This document shows positions 8,797 to 16,914 of a stretch of DNA of 20,619 nucleotides, piece after piece. The position numbers were made by a program, and so were the translations under genes. Under the pieces are notes generated by a model, which made no database searches, was not told the origin of the DNA, and worked only from the letters and a program-made list of their open reading frames with translations. Each line of letters begins with the position of its first letter. Position 1 is the first letter of the stretch. Source of the DNA: Muribaculaceae bacterium (GTDB lineage: Bacteria; Bacteroidota; Bacteroidia; Bacteroidales; Muribaculaceae); NCBI GenBank assembly GCA_902836725.1, contig CADFRV010000010.1, positions 1 through 20,619 of the forward strand. Direction: 5' to 3'.

Positions 8797-11700
8797 TCAG
8801 CGTTTGATAAAGCGCTTCGATACAACAGCGTTGCCGGTCTTGACGGTAAGCACATACACACCGGGTGTAAGATCAGCCACGCTGATTGAGGTCACACCTT
8901 CGGCAGCTGCTACAACCGCACCCGACATGGAAGTTACTGTGAGCGACGCTGCGTCTGTGCCGCTTACGTTCACCTTGTCGGTAGCCATCGTGGGATAGAT
9001 ATCGATATCGGCCTTGGTGCTTACCACATCCATCACACCAGTCTCGAAGTTGTCGAAATTGCTGAATGTGAAGTCATCGTAGAAATATGCGAGACCGTCG
9101 CTGACTGTATGGCGGAGAGCCACCCAGACCTTCTTGCCGGCATATTTCTTAAGATCTGTCACAAACTTGAAGTAGCTATCAGTGCCGACTTCCGGCTGCG
9201 GAACCTCGTAGGTCTTGACAAGCTCGAATTTGGAGAGATCGTCGGGACCCTCGGTGCTTACCATCACAGATGCGTGTCCCTTGCCGAAGCGGTCGTCGTC
9301 GGCATGCAGATAATCGCGGCACCAGAATTCAAACGAAGACTGGTCTGTGGCGGTCATGGCGGGAGAGATGATCCAGTCCTCGACAGCCACACCGTCGGCA
9401 TCGGCTCCGAAAGTCACGAGGCACTGGTCGCCGGTGTTGGGATAGCATATGTTCCAGTCGGCTTTCTTGTAGTTCATCACCACGAAAGCGAACGGTTCGC
9501 CGCGGTGAGCGTAGTCAACCATGAGCAGGGCCACGGTGCTTCTGCGGTCCACATCCACAGTGGTCATCTCAGCAGGCGAGAGCGAGCCGTAGGCATCGCG
9601 TTCGAAACCGTAGAAACGCACGTTGGAAGGAAGTACCTCGGCTTTTACGGGGAGAGTTACCGACGAGCCGTCTTTTGTAGTGAGCGTCATCATGTCCTCG
9701 ATCGCCTGGTTGGCATTGCTTCCGTCAACTCCAAGCGAGAAGTTCACGGCCTTGCCGGCCTCGATGCGGTCGCCTTCCTTGAGGGAGGTCGAGAATACGG
9801 GAGAGCCGAATGTCACCGACGCGATCTCGGCAGCTTCCGAACCGTCGTTGTAGAGGGTGAAGGTGTTCTCGGTGGTGAACTTCTCGTCGTGGTTCACCTT
9901 GCCTGCGTCATATCCGGAGGTGTTGAAGGAGAGTTTGACCGGTGTGGCGGATTCGATGGCGAACTCGTCGATGCATGCGCCGGAGGCTTTCATATAGTTG
10001 TCGTAGGTGTAAACCCAGCGCAGCACGATGGTCTTGCCGACGTAAGGAGTGAGGTCGAAACGCTCGCGGATCCAGTATTTGTTTGTCTTGTCAGAGAGCA
10101 TGGCAAGCTCGTGCCACTGGCCGTCGCCGTCAACCATCACCTCGAAAGTGATCTTGGATATGCCGTCGTAGCCTTTGGTGTTGTTTGTCACCTGGCCGCT
10201 GTCATCTTTCAGCAGTGACACAGCCACGCCGTCGCCCCAATAGAAGGATGCGAACGCAGGTTCTGTAACTTTTATCTCGGGGGTCTCCAGAGCTGTGGTC
10301 TTACCACCCTCTCTCGGGTTGGCCATGGCAGAAGCCTTGCCTCCGTAGGGATTGATCTCGTTCTTCATCCAGCGGGTGTTCCCCTCCTGTACCATATTCC
10401 ATCCTGTGGGGGGCACGGCGTTGTCGAAACCTTCGGTATAGGGGAGGGAGGAGATTGTGGGATCGTCGATGGTGCGGAACGCCCATGTCTGTACTACAGA
10501 AGCATCACCTTTGGAGTTGTAGGGCACTACTTTCCAGTTGTATGTGGTGGAGTATGCCAGAGCGGGCAGATCATATCTGATGGCGTTGCCGAGATCCTCA
10601 CCGTTGACCACATTGGTGGCTGCGGCATCGGAACCCACATACAGGCGGTAACCGGTAGCGAACTGTGCGGGCGCCCACTCAAGGGTCACACCACGGTAAT
10701 AAATGTCGGAAACGCCGTCCTCGGGCGATACAACAGACGTGGCTGCCGGAACGCTTCCTGCACCGTAGATATTGTTGAGCACTACCTGATCGAGATAGAA
10801 GAGGCTCACCTCGGCGCCATATTCAGAGTCATAGTAGGTCAGATTCCACACAAACTGCCAGTAGCAGTTATCGGAGCCGGCCTCCTGGGTATAGCTTTTC
10901 TTTACGATGGCATTAAGGGTATCGTCATAGTCGAATACATCTATTGTTTTCCAGGTGGCACCGCCGTCGGAAGAGAACTGGAGCTGCACCTCTGTGTCGG
11001 GCAGCATCTCTCCGTTGTATATGTCGGCATATGTGAAAGATATTTTGGCGGCAGACTTGGATGCGTCGATACGCGGTGTGCGCAGGTAGTTCTTCTCCTG
11101 ATAATACGCATTGGGAGCGGCGGCCTTGTCACCCTCTATGCCGGCGTCGACGGCGTTCCATTTGAGAGAGGTCCATCCGGCAGGGGGGAACGCCTCACCC
11201 TCGAAGCCTTCATATACCTCGTCGGCGGCGAGCATCTCCTTGACAGCTTTCACGGCAATGACAGCGTCGGTGCCGTTGGTCTTGATGACCACATTGCCGC
11301 TGGCGGCGGAGGTCAGAGTAGCCTCATAGGTGATCTGGAGGTTCATCCCCTCGTTCTTCTTGAGGTTCACCTGATCCATCGGGCGGTCAAGAACCACTCC
11401 GAAGCCTTCCGGCGCCTCCACACCTGTGATCTGCAGGCCGGCGGTGCCGGTATTGGTAAGTGTAAGCACATCAGAGCGCACTTTAGCGCCTACATATACC
11501 TTGCCGAAATCCCATGAGGTTGCCGACATGGTAGGTTCGGGCTGTGTGGCCGACTGCTTGGGATATACACGCACGTCGTCAAGCTCCACACTGTTCACTG
11601 CGTCGATCTTGCCGGAATAGCTTCCGGTTACCCCGGTCACCACATATGCGAAAGCCACACGCACCTTCTTACCTTGCCAGGGGGTGAGGTTGATTTTCGA

Positions 11701-12258
11701 GACATTCTTCTGCCATCCCACCCAGGGCACGGAATACCAGTCGTATACAGTAGGCTGTATGCCGCTCTCGAGCACCATGTCGGCATCAAGGATAGAGAAC
11801 ACGAAAGAGTTCTCGTCGATGGAGGCGCCCTCCTCTGTCACATACACGCGCAGGTCATACTGCTTCTTATCCCACGCCATGGCCGAGCTTGCCCACTGGA
11901 AGGAAAGCTCGCACTGTCCTGTGAGATCGAGCACCGGAGTGATAAGATAGTCGATACCTGCTTCCGGCTCATAACCGGGGGCAGACATAGTGGAGACAGA
12001 CGCGTCTATCCAGGCCTTCTTATTCAGGATCGCATTGTTGTCCTTGTTCGTATCACGTGCAAGGCACCAGCTGTTGGGAATCAGGTGGGCATCGTTGCTT
12101 TTTACAATCTGCCACCCGTCTGACAGCTGCAGATCCGCATAGGCGGGGGTGATTGAAATGTCCATTCCCTCGAAATCCTCGCTCAGAAGATCTCCGGGGG
12201 CGGCATAGGATGTGAAACCGATTGCCGCCAGTGTTAATGGAAGAAATAATTTCTTCAT
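8797..12258 (-). CDS. Secreted multidomain protein with four jelly-roll modules and T9SS type A-like C-terminus
   Basis: A 1153-residue protein with a signal peptide (MKKLFLPLTLAAIGFTSYA, cleavage near residue 19). It carries four choice-of-anchor J/MAM-like jelly rolls: about 22-232 (SEDFEGMDI, GIDYLITPVLDL, ELDDVRV), 345-495 (VYEGFEGEAFPPAGW, YLRTPRID), 605-770 (YTEGFDNAVPPTGW, ACIDEFAIES) and 880-1065 (DWIISPAMT, LKKYAGKKVWVALRH, YFYDDFTFSN). Between them are two choice-of-anchor D/ASH-like domains (243-340: SWDFGKVYVGAKV, LTLTNTG; 775-872: SGYDAGKVNHDEKF, TLYNDGSEAAEI) and one Fn3 domain (505-597: VTLEWAPAQFATGYRLYVG). The C-terminal domain (about 1080-1153) is the clearest T9SS-type signal in the window: IDIYPTMATDKVNV, LTVTSMSGAVV, LTPGVYVLTVKTG. 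It is driven by a strong promoter with a long structured leader. It was identified from domain patterns; the ligand is unknown. Confidence 0.88.
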   Translation of the reverse strand: MKKLFLPLTLAAIGFTSYAAPGDLLSEDFEGMDISITPAYADLQLSDGWQIVKSNDAHLIPNSWCLARDTNKDNNAILNKKAWIDASVSTMSAPGYEPEAGIDYLITPVLDLTGQCELSFQWASSAMAWDKKQYDLRVYVTEEGASIDENSFVFSILDADMVLESGIQPTVYDWYSVPWVGWQKNVSKINLTPWQGKKVRVAFAYVVTGVTGSYSGKIDAVNSVELDDVRVYPKQSATQPEPTMSATSWDFGKVYVGAKVRSDVLTLTNTGTAGLQITGVEAPEGFGVVLDRPMDQVNLKKNEGMNLQITYEATLTSAASGNVVIKTNGTDAVIAVKAVKEMLAADEVYEGFEGEAFPPAGWTSLKWNAVDAGIEGDKAAAPNAYYQEKNYLRTPRIDASKSAAKISFTYADIYNGEMLPDTEVQLQFSSDGGATWKTIDVFDYDDTLNAIVKKSYTQEAGSDNCYWQFVWNLTYYDSEYGAEVSLFYLDQVVLNNIYGAGSVPAATSVVSPEDGVSDIYYRGVTLEWAPAQFATGYRLYVGSDAAATNVVNGEDLGNAIRYDLPALAYSTTYNWKVVPYNSKGDASVVQTWAFRTIDDPTISSLPYTEGFDNAVPPTGWNMVQEGNTRWMKNEINPYGGKASAMANPREGGKTTALETPEIKVTEPAFASFYWGDGVAVSLLKDDSGQVTNNTKGYDGISKITFEVMVDGDGQWHELAMLSDKTNKYWIRERFDLTPYVGKTIVLRWVYTYDNYMKASGACIDEFAIESATPVKLSFNTSGYDAGKVNHDEKFTTENTFTLYNDGSEAAEIASVTFGSPVFSTSLKEGDRIEAGKAVNFSLGVDGSNANQAIEDMMTLTTKDGSSVTLPVKAEVLPSNVRFYGFERDAYGSLSPAEMTTVDVDRRSTVALLMVDYAHRGEPFAFVVMNYKKADWNICYPNTGDQCLVTFGADADGVAVEDWIISPAMTATDQSSFEFWCRDYLHADDDRFGKGHASVMVSTEGPDDLSKFELVKTYEVPQPEVGTDSYFKFVTDLKKYAGKKVWVALRHTVSDGLAYFYDDFTFSNFDNFETGVMDVVSTKADIDIYPTMATDKVNVSGTDAASLTVTSMSGAVVAAAEGVTSISVADLTPGVYVLTVKTGNAVVSKRFIKR

Positions 12259-12519
12259 CTCTTTTACTGTTTAATTTGTGAATAATGAATGACTTATGAT
12301 CACTCTAATTAAAAATATACTGTTGGTTTTATAGTATCCTGGGGTGTCGCCACTTTTATCTTATAAAAATGTGCGTTTTCTTGAATTCTGACAGCCGCCA
12401 TCAATGGGCCGCTGTATCCGTACCTATTGTCTGCATGCAATCCCGGCAACCGTATCATGCATGATTTTCGGTCTTCCGGCGCTTCCCGGCAACCGGAAGC
12501 GCACCAAAAGAGTTGATTC
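12259..12519 (-). other. Long structured 5' leader of the 1153-residue protein gene
   Basis: About 260 nt lie between the likely start of transcription (near 12519) and the ATG at 12258. The promoter-proximal part can form GCGCTTCC/GGAAGCGC (12479-12486 with 12495-12502, 8-nt loop) or, using some of the same bases, CTTCCGG/CCGGAAG (12473-12479 with 12493-12499). A 12-mer TCCCGGCAACCG (+ strand) occurs twice, at 12441-12452 and 12484-12495. ATCATGCATGAT (12454-12465) is a perfect palindrome. The 60 nt nearest the gene are A/T-rich. I do not recognise a known riboswitch class. A role in regulation is inferred. Confidence 0.4.
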
Positions 12520-12525
12520 CGATAG

Positions 12526-12556
12526 CAAAGGTAACTATTTATCCTATTTTCACAAA
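12526..12556 (-). promoter_or_regulatory. Near-consensus Bacteroidetes promoter for the gene at 8797-12258
   Basis: Minus-strand TTTG (12553-12556) and TACCTTTG (12526-12533) are separated by exactly 19 bp, fitting -33 TTTG and -7 TAnnTTTG. The start site is expected near 12519. The stretch from 12557 to about 12663, between this promoter and the upstream terminator, is A/T-rich and I see nothing else in it. Confidence 0.8.
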
Positions 12557-12663
12557 CATTATGAAAAACACACAACGGTTTTCGCTGCCATTTTAGGAAC
12601 ATTTGACCAACATTTAGTAACAAAACGCTAACATTATGCTACAATGACAACAACGTTCCTGAT

Positions 12664-12718
12664 TGCAAAACAAAACAAACGGGCAGACATACCAACGAAT
12701 TGGAACTGTCTGCCCGTT
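12664..12718 (-). terminator. Intrinsic terminator of the 727-residue protein gene
   Basis: AACGGGCAGACA (12678-12689) pairs perfectly with TGTCTGCCCGTT (12707-12718) around a 17-nt loop. On the minus strand it is followed by the T-rich tail TGTTTTGTTTTGC (12665-12677). It lies about 40 nt after the stop at 12760. A small ACCGG/CCGGT hairpin (12736-12750) precedes it. Confidence 0.85.
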
Positions 12719-12759
12719 ACAATTATTAATCTATCACCGGCAAAACCGGTTGAGAATTA

Positions 12760-14943
12760 TCACTTCCTGACATATTTGGCGCCCCCTACGATATAGATGC
12801 CTGCGGGAAGAGCCTTAAGCTGTGCGGGGGTAGCGTTACGGAGAACGAGCATGCCTGTGACGGTATATACATCACTGTTGCCGGCAGCGGGTGTTGTGGC
12901 CACAGCAACCGATTCCACTCCGTTTTTGGCTTCGTCGCCAGCGGTAATGGTCATGTCGCTGTCAAGTATCACGGTATATACGCCGTCTTCTCCAAGTTCT
13001 ACCTTAGTGCCTTTGTCCTCCTCATCGCCATCGGCTTCGGCAGCGGGTGCGTCGGCTTTCTTCACATATACCTCGAGTGTATGCTCGGGATCGGGGATGA
13101 TGGTGATGGCAGTGCCTTCGAAATCGGAAATAGGCTGTGTGAGATCGTCAACCGCCACAATGATATCTTTCTTTACTGTGAAGTTGCGGTCGCCGTCGAC
13201 TGTTATACCGGCAGTGTAGGTCTGCGGCTCCTTGTCGTCGAAGAGTTTGAACACATCGCCGTCCTCGAAGTTGAGCTCAAAACCGCCATACTGTCCTGCA
13301 GGCGCGGGCTCACCGTTGAGATAGCCCAGGCTGAAATTGCGGGGATACCATGTCACTGCGAAAGGATTCTCTGAGGAGCCGAAATCAACCACGCTGTAGC
13401 CGAGGGCATTCGGATAATCCACGCGTGAAGGATCGTTCTGACGGAAGATATTGAAATAATACAGGTCGGGACCGTTGTCATAGGAAAGATAGAGCACGAA
13501 CTGTTTGTCGCGGGTAAGCGGGGTGGCTGTGACATTGAACCACTCGATGCTCTGGTCAAGATATGCCGTGTATTTCCCCTCTGCGGTGAGCACTTCACCG
13601 TCCAGCATTATTTCTATCTTGTCAATCGTAGACCCGAAAGTGGGCTCCAGCTGGAAGTAGTTGGCGTCGGATGTATACTCGATAATGTTCTCACCGTTCT
13701 GGATGGGAACCTCCTTATAGTTGAGCTTGACTACCACCGCGCTGGCGTCGTTCACTGTAAACGGAAGCTGGAATGTGGGTTTCTTCTCTGCGAGGAATAC
13801 AATGTCGGCATTCTCCACAGCCTTGTATTCCCAGGTCTCATATACATATGTGAGGTCCTGGTCCACACCGTTCACCTTTATGCCGTTGAGCACGTACATA
13901 TCCTTGTTCATGGTGAATTTCAGCTTGTTGCCGCAATGAACAGTCATCTCGTCCTGCCAGTTGTCGATATTCTCTCCGTTAAGGCTTACGGCAGTAATGA
14001 AACCGCTGTTCTCGGCCGGCTCGGTAGCGACGGTCACCTTGTAGTCCTCGTCGGGGAAATCAACCTTCACGTCGATCTCGTCACCTTCGAGCGCCGAGAA
14101 ATAATATGAGCCGTAAGAACCGCTCTGCTCCACACCGTTTTTCTTTACGGAGAATATGTCTGTCCCGTAATTGATATGGGAAATCGATACATTTGCCTGG
14201 GCGCCGCTCATCTCCATATCTTTCCATTCGTTTGCAACGAGATCATCTACGGAATTGTAATCTACCGAGATGCGTGCTTCTGCCGGATTGTCAACGCGCA
14301 GACGGAACGAGGGTGCCGAGAATTCAGATGCAGGCACTACGACGTAGCCGAACAGGTCGCCGTCGTTCATGTCGTAGCTGTACATGGCGCATTCACGGAA
14401 GTTTTTCACTTCATAGCTCTTGTTGTCGGAAACGCGGTACACACGTGTGAGGCGCATGTTCTCGCGATCCTTGACCTCGATGTAGATACCGTCGTACTGG
14501 CCGAGCTTGAGGCGGTTGGCACCTGTAGTAAGCTCGAACTCTTCATTGGCATACTGACCTTTCTTTATTGTCACGAGCGATGGGTCGGACACATTGAAAG
14601 TCACGTACTTGGGAGCCTGCACGGTCACGGTCACATACATGTCGTCCGTCAGATTCTCCACGGGGATGTTGCATGAATTGTTTTCAATCTGGGCTGTGTA
14701 CCAGCTGTAGTTCACTGTGCTCAGGATCAGCTCGTCGTCATTGAGGAGAATATAGAGGGAGTTCTCCACCGTGATGGTATTCTGCTCGCCTGTAAGTTCT
14801 ATCAGCTGACCTTCGGCACCGCCGTCGCGCACCTCCAGCTTGTCCCAGTAAGACATGCACTGCAATGTCACGGTCACTGCCTGGGAAGTGAAGCCCACCA
14901 TCCCCAACAGCAGCAATGTAAAGATTGTGTAGAATTTTTTCAT
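12760..14943 (-). CDS. Secreted protein of degenerate ~90-residue beta repeats with sorting-like C-terminus
   Basis: A 727-residue protein of unrecognised family. The signal peptide is MKKFYTIFTLLLLGMVGF..., cleavage near SQA at 20-22. The body shows no Fn3, jelly-roll or enzyme motif. It reads as about five or six divergent beta-rich units of roughly 85-100 residues, starting near residues 22, 113, 211, 302, 390 and 481. Units tend to open with an alternating strand such as VTFNVSDPSLVTI, FRLRVDNPAEARISV or LPFTVNDASAVVVKL, followed by a GxNxI/L-type turn (TGANRLKL, NGENIIEY, CGNKLKF) and a late VNG or DGE turn. An Ala/Asp/Glu linker (about 631-646) precedes a short C-terminal domain (672-727) ending LPAGIYIVGGAKYVRK, typical of short Bacteroidales sorting-like tails. 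It is a single-gene unit with its own promoter and terminator. Function unknown; a surface-exposed scaffold or binding protein is a guess. Confidence 0.82.
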   Translation of the reverse strand: MKKFYTIFTLLLLGMVGFTSQAVTVTLQCMSYWDKLEVRDGGAEGQLIELTGEQNTITVENSLYILLNDDELILSTVNYSWYTAQIENNSCNIPVENLTDDMYVTVTVQAPKYVTFNVSDPSLVTIKKGQYANEEFELTTGANRLKLGQYDGIYIEVKDRENMRLTRVYRVSDNKSYEVKNFRECAMYSYDMNDGDLFGYVVVPASEFSAPSFRLRVDNPAEARISVDYNSVDDLVANEWKDMEMSGAQANVSISHINYGTDIFSVKKNGVEQSGSYGSYYFSALEGDEIDVKVDFPDEDYKVTVATEPAENSGFITAVSLNGENIDNWQDEMTVHCGNKLKFTMNKDMYVLNGIKVNGVDQDLTYVYETWEYKAVENADIVFLAEKKPTFQLPFTVNDASAVVVKLNYKEVPIQNGENIIEYTSDANYFQLEPTFGSTIDKIEIMLDGEVLTAEGKYTAYLDQSIEWFNVTATPLTRDKQFVLYLSYDNGPDLYYFNIFRQNDPSRVDYPNALGYSVVDFGSSENPFAVTWYPRNFSLGYLNGEPAPAGQYGGFELNFEDGDVFKLFDDKEPQTYTAGITVDGDRNFTVKKDIIVAVDDLTQPISDFEGTAITIIPDPEHTLEVYVKKADAPAAEADGDEEDKGTKVELGEDGVYTVILDSDMTITAGDEAKNGVESVAVATTPAAGNSDVYTVTGMLVLRNATPAQLKALPAGIYIVGGAKYVRK

Positions 14944-14968
14944 ACGGAAATATGATTAGTTAACGATT

Positions 14969-15000
14969 GGCAATATGCATTATGGGCCTGCAATATGCAG
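14969..15000. repeat. Direct repeats CAATATGCA in the leader of the 727-residue gene
   Basis: CAATATGCA occurs at 14971-14979 and again at 14991-14999, exactly 20 bp apart (about two helical turns), within 60 bp of the ATG at 14943. The second copy continues as CAATATGCAGTTT. This could be a pair of regulator sites; nothing here proves it. Confidence 0.4.
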
Positions 15001-15060
15001 TTTTTATTATCTTTCAGCAAACTCCCATTGCTCTTGACGCCTCTAAAGCGTATGACGTTG

Positions 15061-15091
15061 CAAAGTTAAGCATTATTTCAAATTCGCCAAA
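15061..15091 (-). promoter_or_regulatory. Near-consensus Bacteroidetes promoter for the gene at 12760-14943
   Basis: Minus-strand TTTG (15088-15091) and TAACTTTG (15061-15068) are separated by exactly 19 bp. The expected start near 15054 gives a leader of about 110 nt that contains the CAATATGCA direct repeats. Confidence 0.8.
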
Positions 15092-15183
15092 TTGACTTAA
15101 TCGAAAATTCCCGGCCATCCCCTCGTCCAATATTCATTTAACACTCCTGTCACTCTTTTTACGGCACATTTTGCCATCGGAGC

Positions 15184-15214
15184 ACTGTATTCACAAAAAT
15201 AATGACTACATTTG
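15184..15214 (+). promoter_or_regulatory. Promoter for the NSS transporter
   Basis: TACATTTG (15207-15214) is a full match to TAnnTTTG. The -33 position, 19 bp upstream, is ACTG (15184-15187), a weaker fit. The expected start near 15221 gives a leader of about 115 nt before the ATG at 15337. Confidence 0.55.
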
Positions 15215-15260
15215 CCCGTCAGGAAGTAGAGGTCTGACGCAAACTGCATGGCATATATAT

Positions 15261-15274
15261 TGCATAATTATGCA
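15261..15274. repeat. 14-bp perfect palindrome in the transporter leader
   Basis: TGCATAATTATGCA is its own reverse complement. It lies about 60 bp before the transporter ATG, inside an A/T-rich stretch with further TGCAT/ATGCA words (15244-15274). It could be an operator for a dimeric regulator, or a chance feature of A/T-rich DNA. Confidence 0.35.
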
Positions 15275-15336
15275 CATAAGCAACCGGCCGAAATTCTGGA
15301 CCGTTACTTGAGACACCCCACTAACAGAAATACTTC

Positions 15337-16681
15337 ATGGCAAAGAAAACTGAATTCGCTACTAAGATAGGACTTGTGGCAGCCACAGTCGGCTCGGCCA
15401 TCGGGCTTGGAAACGTATGGCGTTTTCCTGCGGAGACACAGGAAAACGGGGGTGCGGCCTTTCTGCTTCTGTATGTGGCATGTGTGTTTCTGCTCGGAGT
15501 GCCTGTAATGCTCGGGGAGTTCGTGCTCGGAAGAGGGGGACGAAGCGACTCCGTGGGGGTGTACAAGCGGCTCTCTCCCGGCACCGGATGGTGGCTTGTG
15601 GGAGCGCTTGGCATCATAGCCTCCTATCTCATCACGATATTCTACATGGTGGTGGCGGGATGGACACTAGAGTATCTGGTGCAATCGCTGAGCGGCGCGC
15701 TCTACCCGTCGGCCATGGAGAGCGGTGAGGCGCATCTGCGTTATGTCGCGCTCGATAAGCCGATGGTGGGAGCCTGTGGCAGCCACGGCGGCTGTCATAG
15801 TGGCCAATATATTCATACTGCTGCGGGGCGTGCAGAAAGGGATCGAGAAACTTTCGAACATACTTATGCCCCTGTTGTTCCTTATACTGCTTGGACTATT
15901 CGCGGTGGCGCTGACACTGCCGGGAGCCGCCGAGGGCCTGGAATTCTTCCTGAAACCCGATTTCTCCAAAATAACGCCGCAAGTGGTGGTAAACGCCCTG
16001 GGGCAGACATTCTTCTCACTCAGCCTCGGCATGGGCATACTCGTGACATACGCCTCATATTATCCGATCGGCACCAACCTGCCGAAGACCTCCATTACCG
16101 TGGCGTTGCTGTCGCTTCTTGTGGCGCTGCTGATGGGTGGCCTCATCTTCCCTGCCGTGATGACATTCGGCCTGCAGGATGAAGGAATGCACGGCGCCAC
16201 ACTCATATTCATGACATTGCCCGAAGTGTTCAGCCAGATGTACATGCCCTGGCTGTGGTCAGCCCTCTTTTTCCTGCTGCTTCTGGTAGCGGCGATAACA
16301 TCAACGGTTTCCCTCGCCGAGGTTTCGGTGGCTTTCCTTATCGACAGATGCGGAATGGGAAGGCGCAAGGCGGTGCTGACGGCTCTGCTGCCTATGCTCA
16401 TCCTTAGCCCTGTCTGCGCCTTGTCGATGGGACCGCTGTCAGGGATCACACTGTTCGGCCTGAATATTTTCGACCTGCTCGACAAATTCGCCACAAACAT
16501 GCTTCTGCCTGTAGTGTCGATCGGCACATGCCTGTATGTGGGATGGTTCGGTCCGCGAAGGCTGCTCCACTCACAGCTGGGCAACCGCGGCACCCTGCGC
16601 TCCCCACTTACCGGGATCATCACATTCATACTGCGCTGGGTGGCTCCCGTGCTCATCGCAGCCATCCTCCTGAGCAACTGA
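15337..16681 (+). pseudogene. Sodium:amino-acid symporter, NSS/SNF family, split by a frameshift
   Basis: An inner-membrane transporter of the LeuT/MhsT type, importing an amino acid or related compound with Na+. Frame 1 (15337 to about 15740) starts MAKKTEFATKIG and carries the TM1 signature GLGNVWRFP (residues 23-31) plus NGGAAFLLLYV and GEFVLGRGG; it then runs on as nonsense to a stop at 16180-16182. From about 15743 the homologous sequence continues in the +1 frame: MSRSISRWWEPV, RGVQKGIEKLSNILMP, then the TM6-like FFSLSLGMGILVTYASY, ITSTVSLAEV (likely the second sodium site in TM8), ending LLSN at 16681. The join falls between GEAHL and SRSIS. Loss of one base there restores a protein of about 447 residues, normal for bacterial 11-12 TM NSS members. 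The cause is either a real one-base insertion (pseudogene) or an assembly error; no slippery site was seen. The substrate cannot be told from sequence. Confidence 0.85.
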
Positions 16682-16830
16682 ACATAAAAAGAGCCCACAT
16701 CCCGCACAGGGCGGAACGGGGCCGAGAAGGTAATCTCATTTAAATCTCACGACTTTTTAATAACGTCAGCAAAATGCCTTCTCTTGCTATTAATAACATA
16801 CGCCACCGGGAAAGGTTCAAGTCCCTTTCA

Positions 16831-16862
16831 TTTGCCGGTCACACTCTTTTGGCGTATATTTG
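16831..16862 (+). promoter_or_regulatory. Near-consensus Bacteroidetes promoter for the LRR protein gene
   Basis: TTTG (16831-16834), a 20-bp spacer, then TATATTTG (16855-16862). The expected start near 16869 gives a leader of about 45 nt. No convincing terminator separates it from the transporter stop at 16681, so some readthrough is possible. Confidence 0.75.
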
Positions 16863-16914
16863 CTTTCCAGTAGGGAATACACGATAATCCAACCACATTT
16901 TTTATAATTAACGA

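Noticed and set aside
9109..10218. 369-codon open frame on the + strand inside the 1153-residue gene
   Set aside because: Antisense shadow; it overlaps jelly-roll and choice-of-anchor coding sequence and shows no signal peptide, family motif or promoter.
12309..12623. 104-codon minus-strand open frame upstream of the gene at 12258
   Set aside because: It starts upstream of the strong promoter at 12526-12556, so the transcript would lack its start. The composition is Cys/Arg-rich with no recognisable motif.
15337..16182. 281-codon frame as a separate complete gene
   Set aside because: After about residue 135 the translation loses all hydrophobic segments and becomes arginine-rich, while the true transporter continues in the +1 frame. 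It is the front half of a frameshifted gene.
16690..16720. Possible terminator after the transporter (GCCC...GGGC)
   Set aside because: Only a 4-bp stem with a large loop and no T run close behind; not called.
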